Numbered from the stretch's first letter, positions 33,155 to 42,260 are shown. The stretch: 64,000 nucleotides of DNA from Aestuariivirga litoralis (GCF_015714715.1 NZ_WAHS01000002.1:868001-932000); one strand, 5' to 3'. Notes: generated by a model not told the origin, from the letters alone. Program-made: numbers and translations.

Positions 33155-34920
33155 AGCTGCGCGGAACCGGCCATAATGGCATCGAAGCGATCCGGCGTGA
33201 GCGGCACATAGCTTTTGGCCGCGTTGTCGATAATCAGCACCGGGTCATTATCCTCTGATGGCGCAAAGCCTTCTTTCGCCAGATCGGTCTTCTTCTGCTT
33301 GAACGTCTCAGTCAATTCCATGCCCGAGCGCAGGCGCAGGAACAGCGGACGCGCATAGACGGGCAGCGCCGCAGCTAGAGATTTGTAAACCAGATTCGGA
33401 TCGAAACCAGGCTCGCGCACAATGGCCGCCATGCCGGCTTTTCCGTCTGAACCGGGAATGGCAACGCCATATACATTCACATCCGCCACGCCGTTGATGG
33501 CTGCGATAGCAGCGGCGACTTCCGCAGTGGCGACATTCTCGCCTTTCCAACGAAATGTATCGCCGATCCGGTCGACGAAATAATAGAAGCCCTTGTCATC
33601 CAGCCGCATCAGGTCGCCGGTGCGGAACCAGGCATCGCCCTGCTCCAGCACGTCACGCAGAACCTTGCGCTCGGTTTCGCCTTCATCGGTATAGCCTTCA
33701 AAGCGCCCGCCGCCGGGGCCGGAAATGCGGCCCAGGGCCTCGCCGGGTTCGCCGCGCTCGGCAGCGATGCACAGCCCATCGGGCCCGCGCAAAGGCTTGC
33801 CGGTTTCAGTATCGAATTTCACAATCGCCGCCGGGAAGCGGTGCGAGATGAAAGGCGGGATGCGCCCGATCGAACCCGGCTTGCCTTCAACATTGAACAG
33901 CGAAAAATTGCCTTCGGTAGCGGCATAAAATTCCAGGATTTGCGGAATGTTGAAGCGGCTCTGGAACGCTTCCCACACGTCGCCGCGCAACCCATTGCCG
34001 CAAGCCAGCCGCAGCCGGTGGTTCTGCGATTCTTCCGAGGCAGCCGCCTTTAGCAGATACCGGCAAAGCTCGCCGATATACTGGAACATGGTGCAGTCCC
34101 ATTTCACGATATCGGCCCAGAAGCGCCGCGCCGAGAATTTCTCGGCCAGATAGACCGACCCGCCCGAAACCATCATGCTGGCAATGGCGACAACGCCGCC
34201 CACACTGTGATGGATGGGCAGGCAATTATACAGGCGGTCGGCGGGCGAAGCTGCCATTAGCCCGGCAAACCAGTGGCCCCAGCTCATCACCCGGTGATGG
34301 CTCACATAGGCCGCCTTGGGCAGGCCGGTGGTGCCGGATGTGTAGATCAGCAAGGCGCGGTCGCGGATGGTGACGGAAGGCCGCTGCGACGCGTTCAGCC
34401 TTTCGCCGGGAAAGGCCCGCAGCGCAGCTTCAAGTTCGTCTTCAAGAATCCAGAGCCTCGCAGCGGGCGCGACTTCGCGCACGGCATCCGCCAATGCGGT
34501 AGCCACAATCACATGCGAAGCCTTCGCCACGTTCAGCGCATGCGCCAGCGATGGCCCGTGAAGTTGCGTGTTGACCAAGGCCACGATTCCGCCAACGGCA
34601 GTGATGCCGGTCCATGCGGCAATGTAATCCGGGCAGGTGGGCACAATCAGCGCCACGCAATCGCCGGGCTTCACATTCTGCGCCAGCGCCCAGCGGGCAT
34701 ATTGATTCACTTTGGCCGAAAGCGCGCCATAAGTGAGCGTTGCGGCTGACGAAAGCAAAGCCGGTGCCTGCGGTTGCTTCTCCGCCCAATCGGCAATCAC
34801 ATCAGCAAACAGCCGGTTCGGCTGCGGCTCGATCCGCGCCGTCAATTCCATCGCCTTCAGCCACAGCCGCGAAGGCGGCAGCGGCTTGGGCGGAATGATT
34901 TCGAGAGCGGCAACAGACAT
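33151..34920 (-). CDS. Long-chain acyl-CoA synthetase (FATP/FadD6-like)
   Basis: A 589-residue AMP-forming fatty-acyl-CoA synthetase. Motifs: LLIYTSGTTGLPKAAYVSH, EFYAATEGNFSLFN, FRTGDLMRLD, RIGDTFRWKGENVATAEV and the C-terminal lysine in ELTETFKQKKTDL. The YAATEGN form groups it with fatty acid transport protein-type synthetases for long or very long chains. It activates free fatty acids to CoA esters, either for beta-oxidation or to supply an acyl chain to the neighbouring carrier-protein cluster. A palindromic repeat lies in its upstream region. Confidence 0.9.
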   Translation of the reverse strand: MSVAALEIIPPKPLPPSRLWLKAMELTARIEPQPNRLFADVIADWAEKQPQAPALLSSAATLTYGALSAKVNQYARWALAQNVKPGDCVALIVPTCPDYIAAWTGITAVGGIVALVNTQLHGPSLAHALNVAKASHVIVATALADAVREVAPAARLWILEDELEAALRAFPGERLNASQRPSVTIRDRALLIYTSGTTGLPKAAYVSHHRVMSWGHWFAGLMAASPADRLYNCLPIHHSVGGVVAIASMMVSGGSVYLAEKFSARRFWADIVKWDCTMFQYIGELCRYLLKAAASEESQNHRLRLACGNGLRGDVWEAFQSRFNIPQILEFYAATEGNFSLFNVEGKPGSIGRIPPFISHRFPAAIVKFDTETGKPLRGPDGLCIAAERGEPGEALGRISGPGGGRFEGYTDEGETERKVLRDVLEQGDAWFRTGDLMRLDDKGFYYFVDRIGDTFRWKGENVATAEVAAAIAAINGVADVNVYGVAIPGSDGKAGMAAIVREPGFDPNLVYKSLAAALPVYARPLFLRLRSGMELTETFKQKKTDLAKEGFAPSEDNDPVLIIDNAAKSYVPLTPDRFDAIMAGSAQL

Positions 34921-35000
34921 GGCCGGGATTCTAACCCGGCAGATTCAATTCGATGAAAGTTTTAGCGGGAAAAGTAAATGAGACCTTAATTCCATTAATC

Positions 35001-35085
35001 CATCATCCCCGCGAAGGCGGGGACCCCGCTCCTGCTCGCGCGTTCGATCTAAGAAAGCGGGGCCCCGGCCTTCGCCGGGGTAACG
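35001..35085. repeat. Dispersed palindromic element, copy 3
   Basis: An 85-bp imperfect inverted repeat between minus-strand genes. Left arm CATCATCCCCGCGAAGGCGG, right arm GGCCTTCGCCGGGGTAACGG. Closest in sequence to the copy at 11887-11969, including the internal GACCCCGCT next to the left arm. Confidence 0.83.
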
Positions 35086-35098
35086 GTGAAGGGTAAAC

Positions 35099-36163
35099 CT
35101 ATAACCTCACCACTTCCCCCGTCCGCACACTCTCATCCGCCGCCAGCACAATCTGCAGTGAGCGGATGGCGTCTTCCACATGCGCATCCAGATCACGGTC
35201 ATTCACAATCGCATCAAGAAACAGCGCCTGTTCCCGGTTGCACAATTCCTGGTGCCCCGGCTCATCGGCCATCGAGATGATCTCATCCTTATTGGCAAAC
35301 GTGCCCTCTGCCGTCAGCGCCCCGTGATGCAAACGCAGCGCACTCGTCTTGGTATGCGCATCCACATCCGCTGAATCGGTCTTGCCTTCATCCATCGCGA
35401 TGGAAACCGAGCCCTTGGGCCCGATCATGTCTTTCACAAAGAAGGCCGTCTCGCTCATCATCGGCCCCCAGCCCGCTTCATACCAGCCCACCGAGCCATC
35501 ATCGAAGCGCACGTGCAGGTGCCCGTAATTATACATGCCGTCCTTGATCTCCGGCGTTAGTTTCACGCCCACCGCATGAACCAGAACCGGCTTCGCCCGC
35601 GTCACCTGGCACATCACATCGACATAATGCACGCCACAATCCACCAGCGGGCTGATCGACGCCATGAGATGCTTGTGCACTTCCCATTGCGAACCGGAAG
35701 ATTGTTGGTTCAGGTTCATTCGCATCACCAGCGGCTTGCCCAGTGTCTGCCCGATTTCGACGAATTTCACCCAGCTCGGATGCACCCGCAGAATATAGCC
35801 GATCACCAGCTTGCGCTTCTTCGCCTTGGCCATAGCCGCAATGGCGCGCGCTTCTGCAACGGAATCCGCCAGCGGCTTTTCAATAAAGATGTGGCACCCC
35901 GCCTCCAAAGCCATGCGGGCATATTGCGCGTGGGTGTCGGGCCATGTGTTGATCGACACAGCATCAGGCTTCACCGCCTTCAACGCCTCGGCATAGTCGG
36001 AGAACTTGGCAACATCCGGAAATTCCTTGGCCAGGTCATCGCGCTTATCGATGCCGCGGCTACAGAGTCCGGCCAGTTCGAATCCCGCATTGGCCGCATA
36101 GGCCCGCGCATGACTCACCCCCATGCCGCCCACGCCGACGACGAGAACCCGGATCTTGCTCAT
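35099..36163 (-). CDS. Gfo/Idh/MocA-family oxidoreductase of the amino-sugar operon
   Basis: A 354-residue NAD(P)-dependent dehydrogenase. The Rossmann start is IRVLVVGVGGMGVSHARAYA, followed by EKPLADSVAEA with the conserved lysine and DCGVHYVDVMCQVT in place of the usual active-site Asp/His segment. ATG 36163 overlaps the nagA stop (ATGA), making it the fifth and last gene of the amino-sugar operon. The coupling suggests that it acts on a sugar of the same pathway, for example a GlcNAc- or MurNAc-derived compound, but no such reaction is needed for the standard route. Confidence 0.88.
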   Translation of the reverse strand: MSKIRVLVVGVGGMGVSHARAYAANAGFELAGLCSRGIDKRDDLAKEFPDVAKFSDYAEALKAVKPDAVSINTWPDTHAQYARMALEAGCHIFIEKPLADSVAEARAIAAMAKAKKRKLVIGYILRVHPSWVKFVEIGQTLGKPLVMRMNLNQQSSGSQWEVHKHLMASISPLVDCGVHYVDVMCQVTRAKPVLVHAVGVKLTPEIKDGMYNYGHLHVRFDDGSVGWYEAGWGPMMSETAFFVKDMIGPKGSVSIAMDEGKTDSADVDAHTKTSALRLHHGALTAEGTFANKDEIISMADEPGHQELCNREQALFLDAIVNDRDLDAHVEDAIRSLQIVLAADESVRTGEVVRL

Positions 36164-37287
36164 TGCCCATTCACCCATGTTTGCTTCACGTGCAGTGTTT
36201 CATCCAGCGCCACCAGATTGGCGGCAAAGCCCGCAGCGATCTGCCCCATCTCGCGATCAAGGCCCAGAAACGCAGCCGGGTTGCGCGATGCCATCCGCAG
36301 CACATCTTCCAGCGGCCATTGCAGGCGCTCCACGCAGAAGCGCACCGCCTCATCCATCGTCAGGTTCGATCCCGCCAGCGTGCCATCGGCCAGTTCCAGC
36401 CTGCCATTGCGCACCTCAACCTTGCGGCCCTGCAGATCGAAATGATCAGGCCCGCCCGCCGCCGGCAGCATGGCATCGGTCACCAAAATCATCTTGTCAT
36501 GCGGCTTCAGCGCATAAGCCAGCTTCAACACCTGTTCATGCACATGAAAGCCATCGGTGATCAGGCCGACATAGGATGAAGCATCCATCAGCGCGGTGCC
36601 CGCCATGCCGGGCTCGCGCGGTGAAACCTGGCTCATCGCGTTGAACAGATGCGTGAAGCAGTTGGCACCCGCCGCGAGTGCGGCGCGAATGTCGGGCTGC
36701 TGTGCTTCGGCATGGCCCAGCGACACATGAAGCCCGGCCTGATGCAGCTTGCGGATCTGTTCGGGCGAAACCTTGTTGGGCGCCACGGTCAGCAGCACCT
36801 CCCTGTAATCCAGCCCGCACAGCCAGTCTTCATCCGCCTGCGTCATCGCGCGGATCAAGGCTGGGTCATGGGCACCCTTGCGCGCCGGATCGAGAAACGG
36901 CCCTTCAATGTGAATGCCCAGAACCTCAGGCGTGTCGGCCATCGCCTCGCGCACGCCCTGTGCCGCGCGCTTCTGGATGTCCGGCGTGTCGGTGATCACC
37001 GTGGGCAGCATGCCGGTGGTGCCAAAGCGCCGATGCGCTCGCGCCATCTGCCGCACGCCATCCGCATTCGGTGTGTCATTGAGATTCACCCCGCCACCGC
37101 CATTCACCTGAATGTCGATGAAGCCGGGCGCGAGGAGGCAAGAGCCGAGATCCAGCGTGATGGAATCCAGCGGTGCGGATTTTACCGGCAACACATCCAC
37201 GATCTGCTTGCCATCCAGCAGCACGCCATGGCCTTCCAGCATCTTTGCGCCGGTGAAAATCCGCTTGGCCTTCAGGAAGGTTGCCAT
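36160..37287 (-). CDS. nagA: N-acetylglucosamine-6-phosphate deacetylase
   Basis: A 375-residue amidohydrolase that removes acetate from GlcNAc-6-phosphate. Metal and catalytic signatures: HIEGPFLDPARKGAH (metal Glu), VSLGHAEAQ and THLFNAMS (metal His), and VTDAML (catalytic Asp). The early GFIDIQVNGGGGVNLND fits NagA. ATG 37287 shares one base with the upstream stop; GTG 37290 is the alternative. Between the SIS deaminase and the Gfo/Idh gene in a fully overlapping operon, consistent with cytoplasmic amino-sugar breakdown. Confidence 0.94.
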   Translation of the reverse strand: MATFLKAKRIFTGAKMLEGHGVLLDGKQIVDVLPVKSAPLDSITLDLGSCLLAPGFIDIQVNGGGGVNLNDTPNADGVRQMARAHRRFGTTGMLPTVITDTPDIQKRAAQGVREAMADTPEVLGIHIEGPFLDPARKGAHDPALIRAMTQADEDWLCGLDYREVLLTVAPNKVSPEQIRKLHQAGLHVSLGHAEAQQPDIRAALAAGANCFTHLFNAMSQVSPREPGMAGTALMDASSYVGLITDGFHVHEQVLKLAYALKPHDKMILVTDAMLPAAGGPDHFDLQGRKVEVRNGRLELADGTLAGSNLTMDEAVRFCVERLQWPLEDVLRMASRNPAAFLGLDREMGQIAAGFAANLVALDETLHVKQTWVNGQ

Positions 37288-38291
37288 CACACGGTCTCGG
37301 TCACTTTGGAAAGTTGCTTCGGATGATCGGGGTTGCGGCCCAGCTTCTGTGCCAGCGCCTCGACATTGAGATAGGCCGATTGCACCATCGAGATCGGATC
37401 AAGCATTGCATGACCAGCACCCACGAATTCCATGCCCCCATCTTCCACCGCATGCACCTCGGCCCCGATGGAACGGATGCGCGCCAGCACATCATGCGCG
37501 GCAGACCGCGAGGCATCATTGGGTGAAAAGGCCAGAACCGGAAAGCCCGGCCGTACCAGTTCCAGCGGCCCATGCATCACTTCGGCAAAGGAAAGCGCTT
37601 CAGCATGCAGCCCACAGGTCTCTTTCATTTTCAAAGCGCATTCATTGGCAATCGCCAGCCCCGGCCCGCGCCCCAGTACGTAAAGCGATTGCGCCTTGGC
37701 CGCACCCGTAACGAAGGAAGGCCACTGAATCTTCGCTGCTTCTTCCAGCCTGGCAGGCAAATTTTCCAGTGCGTCCAGCAGCGCCTTGTCATCGGCCCAG
37801 TGCCCGGCAATCGCAGCCCCCGCTACCAGCGAGGCGATAAAGCTCTTCGTCGCCGCCACGCTCTTCTCCGGCCCCGCACTGAGCGGCAGGAAAAAGTCGG
37901 CGCCCTTTTGCGCGGGCGAATCCGGCTGGTTCACCAGCGCGATGGTCAGCGCGCCCGCTTTGCGCGCGGCTTCCTGCAGCGCCAGAATATCGGGGCTCTG
38001 GCCGGACTGTGAAATCGTCACGCACACCGCATTGTTGAGCTTCAGCTTGGAATGCCAGACGGAAGCTACAGAAGCGCCTACCGACGCACAAGGCACGCCC
38101 AGCAGAATCTCCACCAGGTATTTGAAATAGGTGGCGGCATGATCCGAGCTGCCGCGCGCTGCGGTGAGGATTACAGACGGCGGATGGGTCCTCAACCGCG
38201 CGCCCAATTCACTCAGCGCCCCTCTGTTCTGCGCCAGAAAACGCGCCACCACTTGCGGGGCTTCCTGCGCTTCTTTTTTCATCAGGCTCAT
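37287..38291 (-). CDS. SIS-domain glucosamine-6-phosphate deaminase (NagB-II/AgaS-like)
   Basis: A 334-residue protein made of two SIS sugar-phosphate domains (about 35-170 and 195-330), equal to the isomerase half of GlmS without the glutaminase domain. Seen: AARGSSDHAATYFKYL, TISQSGQSPDILA, VLGRGPGLAIANECALKMKE and the C-terminal LSKVTETV. Such proteins convert glucosamine-6-phosphate to fructose-6-phosphate plus ammonia in operons lacking classical nagB, as here. ATG 38291 overlaps the GntR stop (ATGA). Confidence 0.92.
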   Translation of the reverse strand: MSLMKKEAQEAPQVVARFLAQNRGALSELGARLRTHPPSVILTAARGSSDHAATYFKYLVEILLGVPCASVGASVASVWHSKLKLNNAVCVTISQSGQSPDILALQEAARKAGALTIALVNQPDSPAQKGADFFLPLSAGPEKSVAATKSFIASLVAGAAIAGHWADDKALLDALENLPARLEEAAKIQWPSFVTGAAKAQSLYVLGRGPGLAIANECALKMKETCGLHAEALSFAEVMHGPLELVRPGFPVLAFSPNDASRSAAHDVLARIRSIGAEVHAVEDGGMEFVGAGHAMLDPISMVQSAYLNVEALAQKLGRNPDHPKQLSKVTETV

Positions 38292-39061
38292 TGCGGTTGA
38301 TCCTGCACCAAGGTCAGCTCCGCCACGAAATCATAGAGATCGCCGCGATAGTATGAGGTGGTGAATTCCACCACGCGCCCATCAGCGAGGTATGAAATGC
38401 GCTCCATCCGCAAAGCCGGGCTGGCCGTGGCCACGCCAAGCAGCAGCGCTTCTTCCTCATCCAGCGCCACCGCATGCAAGCGTTGCAGCGCGCGCACCGG
38501 GCGGAATCCGCCCGCATCAAGTGCAGCATAGAGCGAGCCATGCACCGCCGAAGCATCGGGCAGGAAGCGTTCTGGAAACACCGCATGCTCCAGCGCCATC
38601 GGCACATCATTGGCAAAGCGCAACCGCTTCCACCGCGACACGCGTTCGGTGGGCGAGAGTGAAAGCTTCAACGCTTCTTCCGGCGTGGCGATGGCAGATT
38701 GCTGCGAGAGTACTTCCGAGCGCGTCGAAAGCCCGCGCAAGGTCATGTCTTGCGTAAAGGAAGTCAGTCGCGACAATGGCTGTTCGAGCCTAATCTCTTG
38801 CCCACCCACATAAGTACCAGATCCACGCTTCTGGGTAATTGAACCTTCGCGCACCAATTCGCTGAACGCCTTGCGCACCGTCACACGCGACACATGCAGC
38901 AGCTCCGCCACGTCACGCTCCGATGGCATGGCATCGCCCTCGCGCAAATCTCCGGCTGACTTTGCATCCTGCACGATCTTCTTGATGCGCATGTAAAGCG
39001 GCGCGTCATCAGCTGCCGTCAAATCTACCTTGGAGAAAACCCGCTGGCCGGGCGTGCTCAT
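38288..39061 (-). CDS. GntR-family regulator (HutC/NagR type) of the amino-sugar genes
   Basis: A 257-residue repressor-type regulator: N-terminal winged helix (PLYMRIKKIVQDAK, PSERDVAELLHVSRVTVRKAFSEL, GSGTYVGG) and C-terminal UTRA ligand domain (LYAALDAGGFRPVRALQRLHA). Family members sense sugar phosphates such as GlcNAc-6-P or GlcN-6-P. Encoded inside the operon it most likely controls, overlapping both neighbours by 4 bp; the paired motif at 39933-39951 and 40031-40049 is its probable operator. Confidence 0.92.
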   Translation of the reverse strand: MSTPGQRVFSKVDLTAADDAPLYMRIKKIVQDAKSAGDLREGDAMPSERDVAELLHVSRVTVRKAFSELVREGSITQKRGSGTYVGGQEIRLEQPLSRLTSFTQDMTLRGLSTRSEVLSQQSAIATPEEALKLSLSPTERVSRWKRLRFANDVPMALEHAVFPERFLPDASAVHGSLYAALDAGGFRPVRALQRLHAVALDEEEALLLGVATASPALRMERISYLADGRVVEFTTSYYRGDLYDFVAELTLVQDQPQ

Positions 39062-39924
39062 GCTTGCGCCCTCCGCGCCATCAATATGGCCCCATCCAGC
39101 GCATCCGATTTCGGCGGCACCAGCACGGCGCGAATGTCTTGCGACAGATAAGGCTCATAGGAAGGTGCGAGCCCGCCCATCAGGCTGAGCTGTTTTGCCC
39201 CGCGTGAAAGCAAGGTCTTGCCGAGATCAGAAATATGACCCGAACCGGCAACCACGATCTCCTTGGCATGCGGGTCTCCCGCATCCGCCGCCGCAAAGGC
39301 TTCGCGCGCCAGAGATGCAAAGTCGCGCGGCACGGCGGAGACCGACCATTGCGTCAGGTCAATCCGGTTATCGCCCGCCTGCGTCATCACTTTCTCGATG
39401 AAAGGCGACGATGGCATCATCTTGTCGATCACCAGTGCGGCGCGCTGCGCGGCCTGCAGCCCGATCCAGCCACCCGAACCCAGATCACCCAGTGTAAAAC
39501 CCCAACCGCCCACCATGTGGCGCTGGCCACCTACCATGCCGATGCCGATCGAACCGGTACCCATGATGAGGATGCCGCCATCTTCGCCCTGGAAGGCGCC
39601 CATGCACGCGGCCACACCATCATTCTCAACGACCACGGACGCAAAAGGCAGGCTTTCACGCAGCAGCCGCGCGCCATCGACCGAGCTTGATACGCCCGCC
39701 AATCCCAGACCGGCATGCAATTGATCGACAGGTATGCCGATACGATTTGCCGCCGTTTGCGCGGTGGAAATCACCATCGCCACGCCGCCTTCAAAATCCT
39801 GATAAACGTTGGAAGGGCCACCCTGCGCTTCGCTCAAAAGCGCTCCCGAAACGTCCCTGATCCGCACCCGGCAGCGACTGCCGCCGCCATCAACGCCAAG
39901 GAAATAAGGGCCGGAATGTTGCAT
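39058..39924 (-). CDS. BadF/BadG-type amino-sugar kinase (GlcNAc kinase or MurK-like)
   Basis: A 288-residue ASKHA-fold kinase. The phosphate-1 loop is FLGVDGGGSRCRVRI, the phosphate-2/adenosine region includes LIMGTGSIGIGM and GWGFTLGDLGSGGWIG, the family's signature. It phosphorylates N-acetylglucosamine, and possibly N-acetylmuramic acid: the clostridial MurK, which uses both, belongs to this family and no anmK is seen here although murQ is. First gene of the minus-strand operon, starting 15 bp from the operator candidate. Confidence 0.88.
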   Translation of the reverse strand: MQHSGPYFLGVDGGGSRCRVRIRDVSGALLSEAQGGPSNVYQDFEGGVAMVISTAQTAANRIGIPVDQLHAGLGLAGVSSSVDGARLLRESLPFASVVVENDGVAACMGAFQGEDGGILIMGTGSIGIGMVGGQRHMVGGWGFTLGDLGSGGWIGLQAAQRAALVIDKMMPSSPFIEKVMTQAGDNRIDLTQWSVSAVPRDFASLAREAFAAADAGDPHAKEIVVAGSGHISDLGKTLLSRGAKQLSLMGGLAPSYEPYLSQDIRAVLVPPKSDALDGAILMARRAQA

Positions 39925-39932
39925 AAAGTGGT

Positions 39933-39951
39933 AATACCAAAAGAATACCAG
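39933..39951 (-). promoter_or_regulatory. Operator candidate A of the amino-sugar regulon
   Basis: Read on the minus strand this is CTGGTATTCTTTTGGTATT: CTGGTA, six bases, TGGTATT. It lies just upstream of the kinase start at 39924. The same layout, with the same spacing, occurs at 40031-40049 on the plus strand. Confidence 0.6.
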
Positions 39952-40030
39952 TCTGTAAACCGATTATTTACCATAAATAAACGACGTAAAATCAATGATA
40001 TAAATATGGTTAAGAAAATGTTGTAGACAA

Positions 40031-40049
40031 CTGGTAGCATTGTGGTATT
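40031..40049 (+). promoter_or_regulatory. Operator candidate B of the amino-sugar regulon
   Basis: CTGGTAGCATTGTGGTATT, the plus-strand twin of the site at 39933-39951, placed 9 bp before the murQ start. Identical 13 specified bases with a free six-base spacer. Binding here would block murQ expression directly. Confidence 0.6.
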
Positions 40050-40057
40050 GCTGTGGC

Positions 40058-40975
40058 ATGAACAAGGCCGTCCGCCAGACCGAGATCATTTCGCACCTTT
40101 CCGCGAGCATCGACACTTGGTCAGACAGCGAAATCCTAGCCAGAATGCTAGATGGCCAGAGGTTGGCCGTAGCTTGTGTCGAAGCGGCCCTACCCGCCAT
40201 TGCAGAAGCCGCCGAAGCCATCGCCCAGCGAATTCGCAACGGCGGAAAACTCTATTACGCCGGTGCCGGTTCCTCGATCCGTATCGGCGTACAGGACGGT
40301 ACGGAACTGCCCGCCACTTACGGCATCGACGAGGGCCAACTCGGCTATCTCATCGCCGGCGGCAAAGAAGCCATGTTCGATACCTTGGCCGACAAGGAAG
40401 ATTCGATCGAAGACGGTCGTGCGGCGGGCGCGATCTGCACACAACGCGATGCCCTCATCGCCATCGCCGCGTCGGGCCGTACGCCTTTCACGCTGGCTGC
40501 ACTCGAAGAAGCCAAAGCCAACGGCGCTTTTACCATTGCCGTCATCAACGCTACAGATTCAGCCCTTGGCCAAAAGGCTGATGTCGAGGTGCTGCTCAAT
40601 TCGGGCGCAGAAGTGATTGCAGGGTCCACCCGCATGGCGGCAGGCACCGCGCAGAAAGCCGCCCTCAATTTCATTTCCTCACTCGTGGGCATCAAGCTTG
40701 GCGCCGTGCATGACGGCATGATGGTGGCCATGATGCTCGGCAATGAAAAGCTGAAGGACCGCGCCGCCCGCATCGTCGATCAGATCACCGGCTCCGGCCT
40801 CAACGCCGCCCGCGAGGCCCTGGCCAAGACTGACCAGATCAAGCCAGCAGTTCTGCTTTGCGCCGGTGCATCCTCAGCGGCAGAAGCAACAAAACTCTTG
40901 AACAGCAATGACGGAAATCTGCGCCGCGCTCTGGCGCAGCTCAGCCAAACGACCAAAACCAAACTTCAACACTGA
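40058..40975 (+). CDS. murQ: N-acetylmuramic acid 6-phosphate etherase
   Basis: A 305-residue SIS-domain etherase that splits MurNAc-6-phosphate into GlcNAc-6-phosphate and D-lactate. Seen: EAALPAIAEAAEAIAQRI, GGKLYYAGAGSSIRIGVQDGTELPATYG with the catalytic-type Glu, the acidic KEDSIEDG where the second Glu lies, and IAASGRTPFTLAALEEA. The start at ATG 40058 has no Shine-Dalgarno; a TTG at 40040 would overlap the operator and adds odd residues. Divergent from the kinase operon and followed by the importer genes, so the imported sugar probably includes MurNAc. Confidence 0.9.
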   Translation: MNKAVRQTEIISHLSASIDTWSDSEILARMLDGQRLAVACVEAALPAIAEAAEAIAQRIRNGGKLYYAGAGSSIRIGVQDGTELPATYGIDEGQLGYLIAGGKEAMFDTLADKEDSIEDGRAAGAICTQRDALIAIAASGRTPFTLAALEEAKANGAFTIAVINATDSALGQKADVEVLLNSGAEVIAGSTRMAAGTAQKAALNFISSLVGIKLGAVHDGMMVAMMLGNEKLKDRAARIVDQITGSGLNAAREALAKTDQIKPAVLLCAGASSAAEATKLLNSNDGNLRRALAQLSQTTKTKLQH

Positions 40976-40989
40976 TAGGGAGAAAATAC

Positions 40990-42246
40990 ATGTTGAAATC
41001 CGTAACCAAAATTGCAGCCCTCGCGGCCCTTGGCGTTTGCGCCATGGCAGCAACAGCATCAGCCGGTGACCTGGTCATCGAAAGCTGGCGCAATGACGAT
41101 GCGGCGATCTGGAAAGACCAGATCATCCCCGCTTTCCAGAAAGGCCATCCCGGCATCAATGTTACCTTCAGCCCCACGGCGCCGAAGGAATACAATGCCG
41201 CTTTGAATGCCAAGCTTGAAGGCGGCACAGCCGGTGACATCATCACCTGCCGCCCCTTTGATGCTTCGCTCGAACTCTTCAACAAGGGCTATCTCGCCTC
41301 GGTGAATGATCTTCCCAACATGAAGAACTTCTCCGACGTGGCCAAGGCCGCCTGGACCACCGACGACAACAAGACCACCTTCTGCGTGCCGATGGGCGCC
41401 GTGATCCACGGCTTCATCTACAACAAGGACATCTTCAAGGAACTGAGCCTGGCCGAGCCGAAGACCGAAGCGGATTTCTATGCCGTGCTCGACAAGATCA
41501 AGGCTGACGGCAAATACACGCCGCTGGTCATGGGCACCAAGGACCAGTGGGAAGCTGCCACCATGGGCTTCCAGAATATTGGCCCCAACTATTGGCACGG
41601 TGAAGATGGCCGCAAAGGCCTGATCGACGGCACGCAGAAATTCACCGATGCGCCCTATGTCGACACCTTCAAGGCCTTGGCCAAGTGGGGCCCTTACATG
41701 GGTGACGGCTACAAGGCCCAAGCCTATCCTGACAGCCAGAACCTGTTCGGCCTTGGCAAGGGCGCCATCTACGCAGCTGGCTCGTGGGATATCTCCACCT
41801 TCCATGCGCAGAATGTGAATATGGGCGCTTTCCCGCCGCCGGTGCCGGCTGGTGCCAAGGACTGCTACATCTCCGACCACACCGATATCGGCATCGGCAT
41901 GAATGCCAAGGGCAAGAACACGGCTGACGCCAAGGTCTTCCTCGACTGGATCGGCTCGGAAGAATTCGCCAACATTTTCGCCAACGCGCTGCCGGGCTTC
42001 TATCCGCTCTCCAACGCCAAGGTGGAAGTGAAGGATGAAGTGGCACAGTCCTTCGTGTCCTGGCGCGGCCAGTGCAAGTCGACGATCCGTGACAGCTACC
42101 AGATCCTGTCGCGTGGCACGCCGAACATGGAAAACGAACTGTGGACCGTGTCGGCCAATGTGATCAACGGCACCCAGACCCCGGAAGATGCTGCCAAGCA
42201 GATTCAGGACGGCCTGGCCAAGTGGTACAAGCCGCAGCAAAAGTAA
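40990..42246 (+). CDS. Sugar ABC transporter substrate-binding protein
   Basis: A 418-residue periplasmic binding protein of the MalE/UgpB cluster. The first 25 residues are a signal peptide (hydrophobic IAALAALGVCAMAATA, cleavage after ASA). The mature part shows IPAFQKGHPGINVTF, AGDIITC and GAIYAAGSWDISTF, typical of sugar-binding members. Placed 14 bp after murQ, it probably binds an amino sugar or a peptidoglycan fragment such as MurNAc, GlcNAc or their disaccharide. A strong hairpin follows, which would set its level above that of the permeases. Confidence 0.92.
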   Translation: MLKSVTKIAALAALGVCAMAATASAGDLVIESWRNDDAAIWKDQIIPAFQKGHPGINVTFSPTAPKEYNAALNAKLEGGTAGDIITCRPFDASLELFNKGYLASVNDLPNMKNFSDVAKAAWTTDDNKTTFCVPMGAVIHGFIYNKDIFKELSLAEPKTEADFYAVLDKIKADGKYTPLVMGTKDQWEAATMGFQNIGPNYWHGEDGRKGLIDGTQKFTDAPYVDTFKALAKWGPYMGDGYKAQAYPDSQNLFGLGKGAIYAAGSWDISTFHAQNVNMGAFPPPVPAGAKDCYISDHTDIGIGMNAKGKNTADAKVFLDWIGSEEFANIFANALPGFYPLSNAKVEVKDEVAQSFVSWRGQCKSTIRDSYQILSRGTPNMENELWTVSANVINGTQTPEDAAKQIQDGLAKWYKPQQK

Positions 42247-42260
42247 CCGCATGACAATGC

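Noticed and set aside
40040-40975. TTG at 40040 as murQ start
   Set aside because: It would translate through the operator candidate and add the residues M-W-Y-C-C-G, unlike the family; ATG 40058 is preferred.
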